Shown here one piece after another: positions 1 through 12,400 of a DNA stretch of 64,000 nt. Source of the DNA: Podocnemis expansa (lineage: Eukaryota; Chordata; Testudines; Podocnemididae). Below the pieces are notes generated by a model. The model was not told where the DNA came from and did no database searches. It saw only the letters and a list, made by a program, of their open reading frames with translations. A program made the position numbers and the translations under genes. The stretch's first letter is position 1. Every line of letters begins with the position of its first letter. Where the stretch lies: assembly GCA_007922195.1 (NCBI GenBank), contig ML681996.1, forward strand, positions 14,819,990 to 14,883,989. The letters run 5' to 3'.

Positions 1-1030
1 GGACAGCTTATTGCTGCCAGGCCTTTCCTGCAAAGAAGGGGGCTAATAACTGAGACTAGGTGGGCTAAAAATGTGGTGTTTTATTATTGTCCGTTGGACT
101 CTAAGTCTAAGCAAAGCCTGTGAGGCGCTGGGACGAGTTAGCTTCTGTAAAGTAGCCAGGCTAGAGAAGACTGTGACAGGGCCTGCCTCAGTTACACTAG
201 GGGCCTCCCCAGTGCTTGGCACAGCCCAAACTTTGGAGGGTGCAAAACTAGCTCCGCTTGCTCCCTGGACTGTGACTTCTGTGTGGCACCACTTACAGGC
301 ATAACACACACTCGCACCCGAGGCACCTTCTGAAGAGCAGATGCTATTCTAGAGGTTTGTTTTCTTCCCAGGGGGTGTTTATTCTGGAAGGTGTGCCCCA
401 TGGGACATGTACACCTCTTCACATGGACACCTGTGTAAAGGAGCACAGTGGCCTGCAGTTCTGTGGTGGTTTCTGAGTTGTCACCCCAATGTGTTGTCTC
501 CTCTGGAAATTGGGCTTGGTAGTGGAGCAGAATGATCTGAGAGAACCGGCTGGTCCAGTGGAAGGGCACGAGCCACAGGAATCCAGCCAGTCCTTGCAGC
601 TCTCCCCTTTTTCTTCTGCTCCCTGATGGCCTCTCAGCCACTGGCAGGCACTACAGCTCTTATCTGTCTGATGCCACCAAGCCAGCTCCTCCTTCCTGCT
701 TCCCATTCACGGCTATAGAAAGTGAGGCACCATTTCTCATAATATCTGTGCATTTTGCAATTTTTAACTTACGCTGTCCTGGCAAGACAACATGCTGCAT
801 AGTCAGGCTATTCTCCACACATTGCTCTCCCTTTCTTTACTGCATCCCTTCCCTTCACCCCTCCTACCCAACGCTGCATAGCTTCTGGGGGGCCAGCAGT
901 AGCTATTTGGTAGAGGGATACTTCTCCATAGATACCATTTCCTCCTAGGCCCGTCTCCCATTGACTCTGCTTCCCTCCTCACTGGGCAGCAGAGATGGGC
1001 CACATGCTCCTTTATGACTTTGCCTAAGAA
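1..1030. other. Intergenic DNA, nothing recognised
   Basis: Open frames exist on both strands but none shows a protein family or splice structure. On the minus strand a stretch ending near position 70 has an AATAATAAAACACC run that could be the polyadenylation part of an old LTR. That is only a suspicion. Confidence 0.5.
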
Positions 1031-1034
1031 CAAA

Positions 1035-1085
1035 GGCCTGGAACTTGGAAAGGACCTGTTAGCTCATAAAGTCCAGTCCCCTGCT
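1035..1085 (-). repeat. CR1 LINE 3' tail fragment
   Basis: The stretch GGAAAGGACCTGTTAGCTC followed by AGTCCAGTCCCCTGC resembles the CR1 3' end read in reverse, as also seen at 38.16 and 44.92 kb. It is short and diverged. Confidence 0.5.
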
Positions 1086-2547
1086 ATCTCAGGTAACCCC
1101 ATCATCTAATTAATTCCCTTATCATCAGGCTCTTGCTCTTCTCGTACAAAAGTCAGCCACTTTGCTGCTGCCCAGAGTAGCCCAGCACACCCTCAGGCCC
1201 AGGCTGGTGCACACTGTTATGTGACCTTGCAGTCCCCTTCTTGTTGGTTAGCACAGCCATGCCAACTCTCTGCAATAACACTGCTGGTGTGAATTCAGCC
1301 TCACAGAACAACATGTATTTGTTATTGAGTGAGGGTACAAATGTGGCTTTCCTCCTTCTGTTGGTAAAAACAGCTTCCCTCCCTTCCCTGGGCAGGAAGT
1401 GCACACCCCCCTTCAATTTCCTCTCAGAGTTACTTACTGAGACAGGGTCCTTTCTCACTGAGAGAAGTCGCACCCTTAGAGTTGGGTGTGGATGTGCCAC
1501 AGACACACCCAGCCCACAACAGAAGCAGTTAACATAGTGAAGTCCCCTGGGCTGCATCTGTGCTGGTCTCTTTGGGCATAAGTACTCAACAGTGCACTCG
1601 TATTCTGAGGAGGGTTAGCCAAAGTATCAGTATAAGGCTATTCTGCATGGACTTTTACTCTGTCGTCATATGATTCCATAATGCCAATGTGCTGCTGAAT
1701 TGTATGTTTGATGTGCTCCCAAAGTAGTATGTTAGCTACTATAAAAAGGTGGTGGTGGTGGGATTAGTTGTGGGAGCTGTAACATTTTTTTTGTTTGCAA
1801 TACTTAAACCTGAAATACACTGAGGACTGGAGAAAATATGGTTGCTGGGGTGTTTTACTCAGTAGGTGTGTGGTTCTGTGTGAATTACTTCACAATTAAA
1901 AGTTACATTTTAGACTTTTCAGCCAGTCAGTTTATTCAGACTATTAAATCAGAGACTCAGCTTGTTAACTTGACTCAGAGTATTCAGAGTTAGGCAGTTG
2001 GGGTCACTAGTTCCCATAAAGTTGCTTTCAGCTCCATGCAGTAGTTAGCTAATATAGTTTCACTTTTGTGTGTTTGTGCAAATAACTGTTTTGGGGGAGT
2101 CTCTCTCTGTGGAGACACATTCACTTGGGCGATGGACATTACTTGCCTTTTTGCTAAAAATAAAGCATCCATTGCATTCACCTCCTATTCAAAGTTGTCA
2201 GTGATATGAACCTGAGTCATTTTATTTTTATGACACTGTCTGAAGAGCATGTAAATATGTCTGCTATCTAAGGGTTAAGACTGCAAGTAAATGATTGACC
2301 ATGCTCTTGCATTATGGGCTTTTTCATTTACCCTCCTGTCTCATGATAGTCCCCCTTCTTAAACTATCTGTCATGCACACACAAGTAAATTCTGTATTTA
2401 TTTGGGAAGTAGATTTTTGCAGTCATGTGTTCAAATGTATATGTGACAGGGCTGACATGCTGTTAGTGGTATGGAACAGGCAATAATTCAGTTTGAGACC
2501 AAAGGATGATATTTGGAATTTGCTATGTATCACTTGAATGGGACTAT

Positions 2548-2849
2548 GGCTATGTCTATATCAAAAAGATTAGTTCGGACTTCCTTAGTCCAAACTAAGC
2601 AGGTCCTGACTAAAATGTAGGCTAGTTCAAACTAAAAAGTTTGAACTAGAAAGCACAGCTAGTTCAAACTTTTTAAGCTTGACCTAAGGCATCTGTATCT
2701 AAGTGCTAAGTTTGAACTAACCAGTTTGAACTAAGCTTTGCTAAGAAATATCTTAGCTCGAACTAGGCAAAGCCTAGTGTAGACACGAACTAAATTAGTC
2801 TGGCCTAAGCTTGCTTACTCTGGACTAATTGGCTAGTGTAGACATAGCC
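2548..2849. mobile_element. Fold-back MITE, AACTA-rich (302 bp)
   Basis: Terminal inverted repeats GGCTATGTCT and AGACATAGCC bound a 302-bp element. The interior is built from many copies of TTTGAACTA/TAGTTCAAA in both orientations. TAT lies on both sides (2545-2547 and 2850-2852), a possible 3-bp target duplication. The ends match the elements at 8522 and 38743, so they form one family or superfamily. No transposase is encoded. Confidence 0.75.
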
Positions 2850-3410
2850 TATGAAATCCAATATCGTAATTATAAAAGGCTCATATGAGGGTATATAAAG
2901 ATTTAGTGCAAGTTTTTGTTGGGGTGGTGGATGACTCTAATATCTAATTACATTCATTGCATGGTGCTGAAAATGTCTCTTTCATGCAAAGTACTGCTCC
3001 TGTCTCTTCGCTCAACGCTACTGATAGGTAGCATTCTGCATGCTAGCATTTACACCGACTGATGTGGTAGTAGGTGCAAACGGAGACATGGTGGTGGCAT
3101 CCCATATAATTTACAAGATACTTCTCTTGTTTTGTATATGAAATTCACCACATGAACTGTATTGGCTCTGCAGTCAAACCTGCTAAGAAGTGACTAATAT
3201 CCCACTATGACTTATCATTCAGAATGGTTTCCATTTCAAGTGGTTTATTAAAGCCAAGGGAGAGGCTCTGGGTGCGAGTGACACACCTGCCTTGTTTTTG
3301 TTTTAGAAGTTGGCTGCAGCTCAGTGGTTTCCCTGAAACTAGTTTATACCAGGAGCACTTTGGTCACAAGAGCTCATCTCAGTGTTGGTACAGATACACT
3401 GTAGTGTGAA

Positions 3411-3665
3411 GCTCCAAAGGGGCAGCCGTGGCAGTCTAGTAAAGCAAAAAAAGCAAGGAGTCTTGTGGCACTTAAAGACTAACAGATTTATTTATCGCAT
3501 GAGCTTTTGTGGGAGACTATCCCACTTCATCAGATGCTTTGAAGAGGGAGAACTTACAGAATTGGATGGAAATAAATGCAGGGGAGTGTAAGACATGGGA
3601 TCAGGTCATACTGCAACAGCAAATCAGAGCATTTGTAAGGATTCAAACTCCAGGAAACAGCATAC
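3411..3665 (+). mobile_element. Penelope-type terminal repeat with internal body
   Basis: It starts with a degraded AAAGGGGCAGCCGTGGCAG head and continues through GGAGTCTTGTGGCACTTAAAG, then TATCGCATGAGCTTTTGTGG and CATCAGATGCTTTGAAGAG. The part after about 3545 matches 4980-5095 and the reverse complement of 29.98-30.16 kb, so this copy keeps internal sequence as well as the end. The assignment to Penelope-like elements rests on my knowledge of turtle and crocodilian repeats; a SINE is the alternative. Confidence 0.6.
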
Positions 3666-4889
3666 AGAGGGAGGGTGAAGTGACATGTTCCAGAACGATA
3701 GCCATGTTAGTGAGAGGTGATGAATTCTTACACAAGTGGAGGCTAGTAGTGGACTTATTACTGATGATAATAAAAGGTTAATTTTTAATTGCTTGTATTA
3801 AAACAGCTGTTGGACAACAGGCTAGCTGCTGACCTATTACACTGGTGAACCTGAGGTCAGACTATGTGCCAAAGTTTCCAAGAGGCATGTAACTCTACTC
3901 TTTTAAACTGAGCCCAAAGTCACATTGAACACAAGCTTCTCCTCAGATTAACTTGTTCTTTAATCCTCTGACACCCAATCTAGCTATTTGCATTTGCTCC
4001 TTCCTTACTGAAGCAGTGCCAGCTGTGGTCATGTTTTGCTTGTACAAGGACTGCAGGGTTTAGCTTGGTTATAACTTAAAACATGTTTACACATTATAAC
4101 AGGTCCAGTTCATTTGCATGTTTGCATTGAGATGGATGTAATTAAGACACTGTAAAACAGTAAGTAAGAGAGGATTCAGGGCTGTTCAGGTAGTTAAAAG
4201 AAGTGCCACAGGGGTATGATACAGAAATGTCTATGTATGATATGGCATTTACAGAGGACCTGCAAAGATTTCAGAAAGTATGAACTAATGGCAGGGGCTT
4301 TGAGGGTGCTGTACACTTCAAAACAGCCCTGGCACCAATAAATAGCCTAGTTTTTAATTACATATTTATTATTTTATCAAAAAGCCCAGGTTTCCTATAA
4401 CTAGGTATGTTAACTCTCTGCGTTATGTCTTGTTCTGGATTCCGCAACCATTACTTAGCCTTTCTGAACTGTGGCTCTGCCCTATCAATTAGTTGTGGCC
4501 AGTGGTTAATACAGCGCCTTCTAATGTGAGAAAATCACTCACCATCACTTTGGTTTAAAGAAAAGGTTGGCTTTGTTTGTCAGGTTGCACATCAAAAGCG
4601 TTCATAGAATACATAAATGCTTCCAATGGTAGGAGGTGGCGCCATTAGATTGAAGGGTGTGGAGGTTCATAGGTTGCATTAGTGGTAATGGGGAGGCAGT
4701 AACACAAAACTCCAATCACACCGTTCCCCATTTTTTGCTCTGGGCACAAAGCCAGCTTACTCAAGTAACATAGACAGAGTATATCTGTACTGGGTTAGTA
4801 CAGGGAGAAATATCAAGCTACTTAGTTGTGATTTTTTTCTACTATGTATGTATTGAAAGATTCCATAATAATGCTCCAAACACAGTATG

Positions 4890-5098
4890 TAAATGAAACA
4901 AACAAGGAGGTCTGTGGCACTTTTAAAGACTAACAAATTTATTTATCTCATGAGCTTTTGTGGGAGAAAATCCCACCTTATCAGACACTTTGAAGAAGGG
5001 GAACTTACAGAATGGAAGGAAAATAAATGCAGGGAAGCATAGTCATAGAATCCGCTCACACTGTAACAGCAAATCAAAGCTGTTGTTAAGATTCAAAG
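4890..5098 (+). mobile_element. Penelope-type terminal repeat with internal body
   Basis: The stretch contains AACAAGGAGGTCTGTGGCAC, then ACTAACAAATTTATTTATC, then GAGCTTTTGTGGGAGAAAAT, then a tail shared with 3546-3655. It abuts a MIR-like SINE on its 3' side. Confidence 0.6.
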
Positions 5099-5099
5099 A

Positions 5100-5345
5100 A
5101 GTGAAACCAGTGGTTATGGTGCTAGTGTGGCAATTCATAAGACCTGAGTTCAAGTCCTTGTTCTGTTTTAAACTACTTCTATTACCATCAATAAATGATT
5201 TAGTCTCCCTGGACCTCAGTTCCCCCTTTGTAAAATGGAGATAATAATACCTCCTCACAACACCAGTGTGAGGTATGAATCGATGTACAAAAGATTTTGA
5301 GATTCTCAGGTACTATAGTAATACCTGAGATAAATAGTATAAGTG
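5100..5345 (+). repeat. MIR/CORE-type SINE
   Basis: A tRNA-like head (GACCTGAGTTCAAGTCC) is followed by the conserved central run ACCTCAGTTCCCCCTTTGTA AAATGGAGATAATAATACCT. This is the typical order of a MIR-family SINE in plus orientation. It is diverged and surely inactive. Confidence 0.7.
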
Positions 5346-5692
5346 TATAATGTAGTAGACTAAGCTTTTCCACAGGTTCCACTCATCCCAGTAGTTGCCT
5401 CATCATGAGTTAGGATTCTGTTGAACCTTACTGGAACTGGTCAAATAGTCCATCAAAAGTTTACAAATGTAAAAAATGTTTACAAAATGGAAATTGTCAC
5501 AAAAATAGATATTTTTGGTCAAAAACTTAGAGGAGAAAAAAATGACTCCCTGAGCAATTGTTTTCATAACCTCTACCACCTTTAGAAAGTTGTTTCTCTG
5601 CCAGGGAAAACATTGTTGAACACAAATTGTTTGAAACAACATTGCCATCTAATGGAGAACTAGATTCACTATTAAAGAGTATTCCTTAAATA

Positions 5693-5838
5693 AAGAGTCC
5701 TGTGGCACCTAAAGACTAACAGATTTATCTATTGCATGAGCTTTTGTGGGAGAAAATCCTGCTTTGTCTTTAAATGTCACAGAGCTCCTTGTTTAGTTTG
5801 CTATACAAGACTAACATGGCTACCCCTTTTGAACTGTA
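5693..5838. mobile_element. Penelope-type repeat, palindromic (head-to-head) copy
   Basis: The left half reads forward (AGTCCTGTGGCACCTAAAGAC to about 5765) and the right half reads the same unit in reverse, ending ACTAACATGGCTACCCCTTT. The two arms are joined without the internal body seen at 3411. Confidence 0.65.
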
Positions 5839-5849
5839 AATAATGATAC

Positions 5850-5960
5850 ACTTTGATCAGCTAAGACCGTCCATTCAAATCACTCAAAGAGCTTTACAAA
5901 CAACTTTGCAATGAGAAAATTAAAGCACAGAAAAGTTAAGTGATGTGCTTAGAGTCACAA
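5850..5960 (+). repeat. Ancient SINE/LINE-tail fragment
   Basis: GAGAAAATTAAAGCACAGAA then AAGTTAAGTGATGTGCTTAG resembles the widespread vertebrate motif 'cacagagaagttaagtgact' of MIR/L2-type tails. It is highly diverged. Confidence 0.4.
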
Positions 5961-6019
5961 TGGTATTCCAGTCCAAATTATGACAAGTTCCAGAAGGGCA
6001 GATGTGTAAGTATGTATAC

Positions 6020-6216
6020 AGCAAAAATACCAAGAATCCTGTGGCACCTTAAAGACTAACAAAATTCTTCAGGCATCAGCTTTCATGGGCTGCAACCCAC
6101 TTTGTGAGATGCACCATAGATGCATCTAACAGAGTGGGTTGTAGCCCACGAAAGCTGATGCCCAAAGAAATTTGTTAGTTTTTAAGATGCCACAGGACTC
6201 TTGTAGTTTTTTTCAG
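6020..6216. mobile_element. Penelope-type repeat, near-perfect palindromic copy
   Basis: The forward arm (AATCCTGTGGCACCTTAAAG, then CATCAGCTTTCATGGGCTGC) is followed by ATGCACCATAGATGCAT at the centre and a reverse arm (TAGCCCACGAAAGCTGATG, then TTAAGATGCCACAGGACTC). The arms pair over roughly 90 bp. Confidence 0.7.
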
Positions 6217-7227
6217 TTCAAATTATGAACCCAAGGACCAAGATGTTTAGACATGCATGCCTAATATTAAGCTCCTGTTTCCATATTTAGCCACTTAAAG
6301 GAGTTGGTAGAAACTGCTGGGTGCTCAACATTTTTGAAAGTCAAGCCTTTTTGTTTAGTTGCCTTAAGAAAGCCTGAAGGGCTTTAACTTTAGATACTCA
6401 TTTTGACTCAACACCTAATATTTTCCCACCATTTTAAGAAGATTAGGGTCTTTGATTTGTCCAAAGCTCAAATTTTTATAGAAAACTCTTTATCAGTGAA
6501 ACAGTACAACAGCCTATAAATATCATACATAACTCCATGTTTATAACTTTTTGTAAAGGAAAACACAAATGTTTACACTATCTTTACTAGAAAAAAATCA
6601 GACATGATTCAATTGATGTCTATATTCACATTGTCAAATTTGGAGACTAATTCAATCCATAAAGGATTAATATTTTTTAGAAATGTGTGGAAATCAGAAG
6701 ATTGCCTTAACTAAAGAGTTGCTACTGGTGCCTCATTAACTGGGCACATGACGAACCCTTTTGTTTTCCATTTAAAAATGATTTCTCCATTTAAAGAAAG
6801 GTTGGTACCAATGAGGATGAAGACTGTGTAGTGGTTTCATACTGATGTAACAGGTCACAGTTGATTTGCCCATTAGCACAATAATGCTGGCTACAGGAGT
6901 TTCAGTTCCTTCTCCTCCACCCCACCCTATCTAGCTTCTCCTCATCAACATTTGTCTTGTTTACCAGTTCTGTTTAAAGTACTTTTTCAGTGCTGGTTGC
7001 TTTCTTGAGCCTGGCCTAGGAGGCAATGGGTTGATTGGGGATCATCTGGGAAACTCAGAATACTTAGGAACCGTCAAATTGCACAAAAGCTACCTGTTCA
7101 GCAGTGTTCTTATTTCTGTTACCTGTGTTCTTCCATCTCTCCTTTTGTCTATCATGCTCTTGTTGCATCTTTGCTTAAAGTAGATTGTAAGCTCTTTGGA
7201 GCAGAGTATGGGGCCAGAATCCATCCC

Positions 7228-7365
7228 TATAGATTGGATAGAGATCATCTCATTTAGCCAGAAGTTATGAACTTGATGAAAGAATGACTGGTGGGGTTTT
7301 TGTTGCCAGTATTATGCATGCGGTCAGACTAGATTCTAATGGTTTCTTATAGTTTTTAAAACCCA
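7228..7365 (+). repeat. CR1 LINE 3' tail fragment
   Basis: GGTCAGACTAGATTCTAATG GTTTCTTA near 7320-7350 is a diverged CR1 3' end in plus orientation. Confidence 0.5.
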
Positions 7366-7403
7366 GTGAATCTTATGTGAAAATAGTATTAGGCAGAAAA
7401 AAA

Positions 7404-7786
7404 CAGGTGTGTAGCCACGGGTGGGCCCTGCCCACCCACTTTGCCCTGAGGCCTGCCACCTTAGCCCCTGGCAGTGGTGTGATCTTTGCTGCTGCAGCTG
7501 CAGGTTCACCCAGCAGCCGGCGGCAGTGAGCGGGACAGAGGTGCAGATGTCTCTGCTCCAGTCATGGTCATAGAGCCTGGTGGCCATGGCCACCACCAGT
7601 ACAGAGGTGCCACACTCACAGCCACGGCTGCCAGCTACTGGCCGGCCCCATGGCTGCGGCTGCAAGGTTTGTGCCACTGTTAGCCCAGGTGCTGTAGCTC
7701 TCCCCTCTGGGAGGGAAGCAGCCCTGGCTGGGCCCACTCTGCACTTGCAGGGGCCCAGCCAAAAATCAGGGGTGGCTACACCCCTG
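7404..7786. mobile_element. Non-autonomous hAT-type element (383 bp)
   Basis: The ends CAGGTGTGTAGCCAC and GTGGCTACACCCCTG are inverted repeats. The flanks GAAAAAAA (7396-7403) and GAAAGAAA (7787-7794) form an 8-bp target duplication with one mismatch. The GC-rich interior makes long frames (up to 133 codons) on both strands with no transposase similarity. Confidence 0.75.
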
Positions 7787-8521
7787 GAAAGAAATACACA
7801 TCTCTATAACCAATTCCCAGTCTTCTGAGGCAATCAGATGCCAGTGACAGATTTGGTTCTTGGTGCAGGAGAGAGTGTGGATGGCAGGAGGGCATGACTC
7901 CATAAACTCCACTGACCGTTAGAGCAGTTGTTGGGCTGCTCTATGTTATGCCACTAGAGAAGGCTCCATTAGAGGTGTGCTCCTTATGCCATTGGAGGGG
8001 AAGCACTGAAGTGCTCTCGGATGATACATCTCTTTCCTGTCTCTTCTTCTGCCAACACCCTTCTGTGCTGTGCGGGGTGGGGTGCAGACTGGGAGGAAGT
8101 AATAGTAAAGAACCAAGAAGAGGCACCATTACACCAGGAGGCAGCTCTTATCTCAGAGGAGACTTCTCTGTTTTCAGTTTGTGTCACTGCACTGTCCAAG
8201 TGGCACAAAGTGCCAAATCTGTTTAACCTGAAAAATACCAAGTAGAACTAAGTACCTGTCATATGGATTTTCATCAGGAGAAAAGGTCTAGGTTTGAACT
8301 TAAGGAATACATAATATATGGGGCGAAAATACAAACACTTTTCTCTCTTCCCATCTGAGATGGGAAAAGTAAGGGCCACTTTTGAATTATGATAAAACTG
8401 CTGGAAGCACATTTGAGTCCATAACATTAAGCAATAAAGAGGAGATAAAATGAAATGAGAAAGGGAAGCTTTGCCAAAAGATGTCACCCCCCTTCAGCAG
8501 CCCAGACTACTTCTTCACTTG

Positions 8522-8932
8522 GGCTATGTCCACACATACATCATTATTTCAAAATAAGTTATTTTGAAATAAGTTAATCTGAATTAAGAAAATGTTCATT
8601 CGAATTAAGGGAAAGCCTGCTTGCGAAACAGCTGTCATTTTGAAATGGTTATTTCAAAATAAGGCCATTTGGATATGTTTCAAAACAGTTGTTTCGAAAC
8701 AATGGTGGTGTTTCGAAACAACATGTCCAAACGGCGTTATTTCGAAATAACCATTTCAAAATAACAGCCATTTCGAAATGAATGGGGTTTAAGCTGTTAC
8801 AAAATGATGGTTCTTATTTCGAAATGACAGAGCCTGTCATTTCGAAATAAGAAAACGTCGTGTAGACATTCAGTTTTTTATTTCAAAACAACCAGTGTTG
8901 TTTCAAAATAAAAGACTCATGTGGATATACCC
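8522..8932. mobile_element. Fold-back MITE, TTTCGAAATAA family (411 bp)
   Basis: Ends GGCTATGTCCACACA and GTGGATATACCC are inverted repeats, and TTG on both sides is a possible 3-bp duplication. The interior is a dense set of TTTCGAAA and TTTTGAAATAA words, largely self-complementary. It is the same family as 38743-39254 and 54287 onward. Confidence 0.75.
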
Positions 8933-8995
8933 TTGCTGATTTAAAAAAAAAAATAGAACGAAAACTAGAGGTGCATAAAAAGTTACACATTACTT

Positions 8996-9420
8996 TAGGG
9001 CTAGAGAAAAGGCCTTAGAGAGCTCCCTCTAACTTATCAAAAAGAAGACCGAAAGATGACTTGATTAGGATGTATAGGTATCTTTGGTGGGAAGAAAATA
9101 CTGGGCACTGAATGACTCTTTAATCTACCAGAGAATGGCACAACAAGAAACAGTGGGTGGAAGCTGAAGTCAGACAAACTCAACTTAGAAATAAGGCACC
9201 ACTTTTTTAACAGTGAGGGTGATTCCTAAGGGAAGTGGTGGACTCTTCAGTTCTTCATGGTTTCTAGTCAAGATTCTGTCTTTCTGGATGATGTGCTCTA
9301 GCCAATCACACATTAGTGGGCACAATACAGGGGGTTTGGAGTGAAATTTAATACCTTGTGATATACACAAGACCAGACTAGATGACTTAATGGTTCCTTC
9401 TAGCCTTCATCTCCATGAAT
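8996..9420 (+). mobile_element. CR1 LINE 3' end
   Basis: The order of motifs (AGAGAAAAGGCCTTAGAGAG, ATAAGGCACCACTTTTTTAA CAGTGAGGGTGATT, then AGACCAGACTAGATGACTTA ATGGTTCCTTCT) is that of the CR1 3' region in plus orientation. It lacks coding sequence. Confidence 0.75.
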
Positions 9421-12400
9421 ACTCCAGGAAGTACCTCAGTATTCAACTTCTGCAAGCTTTACTCTTTAATGCCATTGGGCTAAATGGTAGGCAACATAGT
9501 TTACAGAATATTGATCTTTGTGTCCTGTCTTTGGGTCATGAGATATATATGATGGGAGAGAAAGAGCAAATGGGCTTATTGGAAAGTGTATCACAATCTT
9601 CCTTATTCAATCTCAACACTATGACTTCATCCTGTTTTCCAAGGTGGCATGTGTAGTCTACAGTGCTGCAACATTTGAAGGCACTTCCTGGCCTCTGACT
9701 GGGGTTGTTAAAACCTGCAGGTCACACAGAGGTTTTGGATAAATCCCTGTTGTCAGCTCTTTACTTCTTAAACTCTCAATTCCTTTTTCTTTCACACATG
9801 CTTTCATTCTAAAATTTCCTATAACCATGGAACTTCCTACTTCTTTTTTAAGTAAAGGCTGACCATAGAATTTTTTTCCTTGGGGTGAAGCGTGAAGCCA
9901 TTAAAAAGGGGAAACAAGAGTTACTGCACTTTAAGGCATACACAAATGCCTGGTGATTAATAATTTATGTGGCCCCATCAACACTAAGCTCTTAATGTGC
10001 CCGGAATCTGCAGTGAGGGCTGCCCCATTCTGACAGTTTTACAATGTCACGTAAACATCTGGTGCAGGGAAAATGATGGTCTCTTCTTTCTGAAAATAAT
10101 TTACATGGTTTGGTGGAGGCATCTATTTCACAATATATCTTCTTAAGGAGAAGATCTACAGTGTTGCACTGGTAGAAAGTAAACAACAGACATTAATTAA
10201 ATAAGCTACATAAAGATGTTCTGAGAATAACACATGCCAATATATTCTGTTCATCACAGGTGAGATTGTGAGGGAAAGTAGTTTTATGGAACCTTTTCCC
10301 TGAAACATCTGGCCATTGTCACGGTGGAAATGCAGGGGCTACAATGCCTTACCACTCTTCCTTCCATACTAGCCAACCCAAATGACATGAGATGTGTATG
10401 TTTCAGCCTTTCAAAGGACAGGAGATATGTGGCACCACCATGGATTCCCCTTAAGCTCCAGTAGGAATCCTGAAGGAGCCAGCCATAATTTCTGAAGGGG
10501 CTCTCACTTCAATGTCCCACCTCCCTTTTATCAGGCCCCAACAAAGTCCATGCATTAAAGCTGTGATCTGATCCTATTGATCTAGTTTAGCAACCTGTGG
10601 AATATGTGTCTGTAAATGAAGCTCTTAGTTAGGCACCTTCATCTTTTTTATTTCCCCAGGCATTTAGAGAGGACATGGTGGCAAGGTTTGAGGTTTACTG
10701 AGGATGCTTTAGTGATACAATTCTGGTGGGGATCTTAGAATTATAGAGCAGTGCAATGTAACTAACTATATTTATTTCCATGTGATCTGGTGGGGTTTAA
10801 TTATAAAAATATCTAAGGCCCTAAACTGGTGCTTGTTGATATTTGAAACCCAAAATTAAATAATGAATGAATGGCCTGATTGTCTGAGATATTGCAACCC
10901 CCCTCCTATGTCACAAAAGCAGTTTGAAGAGGTTTTCTGATTGCACAGATTGCCTTCCCCTCTCTCTCTTGCAGCAGTCATGTGCCTTTATGGTCACAAG
11001 ACTCAGATACTGTAATTGACCCTGAAGGTATATTGCACATGCTTCTTTACTATCCAGCTCAGTTCACCTATCCCAGCTTTTGAAAAGCACCTGAATATTT
11101 ACACTTCCTAAAAAATAACCTAATTCTTATTACCTCTCTGATGGCTCACTTTTCTTGTGTCAAACCCACTCAAAATGCATTATCATTAATCTTCATTTAT
11201 AAATGTCTGATTACATTGCACTGTAGCCATCTGTAGGGTCCCATATTCTTTTTTAAACATATATTGCCTTGCCTCCAATACAGAAATTACTATCCTCACC
11301 AAAAATACTCAGCGTACTGGGTACAGTTCAAAGAATAGCCAGCAGATAAGGATCACACTGACTGGGATTGATCTCTCTGATGGTTTATCTTGGGATGAGG
11401 TTCCCTACAGCACCAGTTCCTAAGTACTGTGCTGGGAAACATTACTGTGCCACCACACAGCGGTAAGTGTGTCACAGAAAGCTAGGGAGATGGGTGGATT
11501 CAGCCGGGGGGTGGTGGGCTGGTGTGTGCTCTAAGGTTGTAATACATGGTCAAGTGTGTCCTGCCCTGCAAAAGTTGAGAACTGTGGCCCTAGAGAAACA
11601 AACTATTCTCAGATGAAAGCTGCAGCTTGGCTGGGAACACAGAACTCAACAACTGCTCAACTTTTCAGCTTCTTCTGCTCTTTCTAACTAACACCAGCAA
11701 GAAATGCACTTGTGACAAGACCATGGTCAGTCTTGCACTCCAAAGTCTTTTATACTGAAGAAGCCAGGGAAAACATGCTGCGGCAAGTTAAGTCCAGTGC
11801 TGGAAATATACAAAAAACAGACTTCAAGTGAGAGGCCTACACATGTTTTTGCAAATAAATCTGGAGAAATAGGACAACAGTGTCTGGAAACAGAGAATGA
11901 CTTCCTAATTGCAAGTTAACTAGTCAAACATAAGCATTTTCCAAATGACAAGATGAATCAAGGAGTTGTTAACAGCTCTCCTTTCAAGGATTACCCTGGA
12001 TAAGTCGACCTACTAATATCCAGTTAAGATAGAAGGAAATCTGCCATCTTACTACCAATGGAAGAAGAGAAAGCCATACCAGGGGTAATGGCTACATTAT
12101 ACTTTCAACAGGAAAGAAAGAAACTTACTTAGTCACCTTTTAAAGCACTTCGTTTAGCACAAAATGTTAAAGAAGAGAGATTAGTGAATTGTGATAGTCA
12201 CTTCTAAGGGGAAGAGCCATTTTATCAAAATGATATTTGGGGGCTGATATGATCATGTAGTATAAGAGTGTCTTAGTCACTGTGAACTGGAGCCAGTTCT
12301 AGAACTGATTTAGGATAACACCTCACCTTCTTTCACCACCTCCTGCTAGGGAAACATATGCAGGTTAAAAGACTGAGCAAGCACCATATTTTAGCATTTG

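Noticed and set aside
43..641. Exon-like open frames at the window start
   Set aside because: No splice sites in register and no recognisable family; an old LTR is just as likely.
5690..6216. CRISPR-like array from the repeated AGTCCTGTGGCAC and TTAGTCTTTAA words
   Set aside because: Spacing is irregular, orientation alternates and the units are interspersed repeat arms; the genome is vertebrate.
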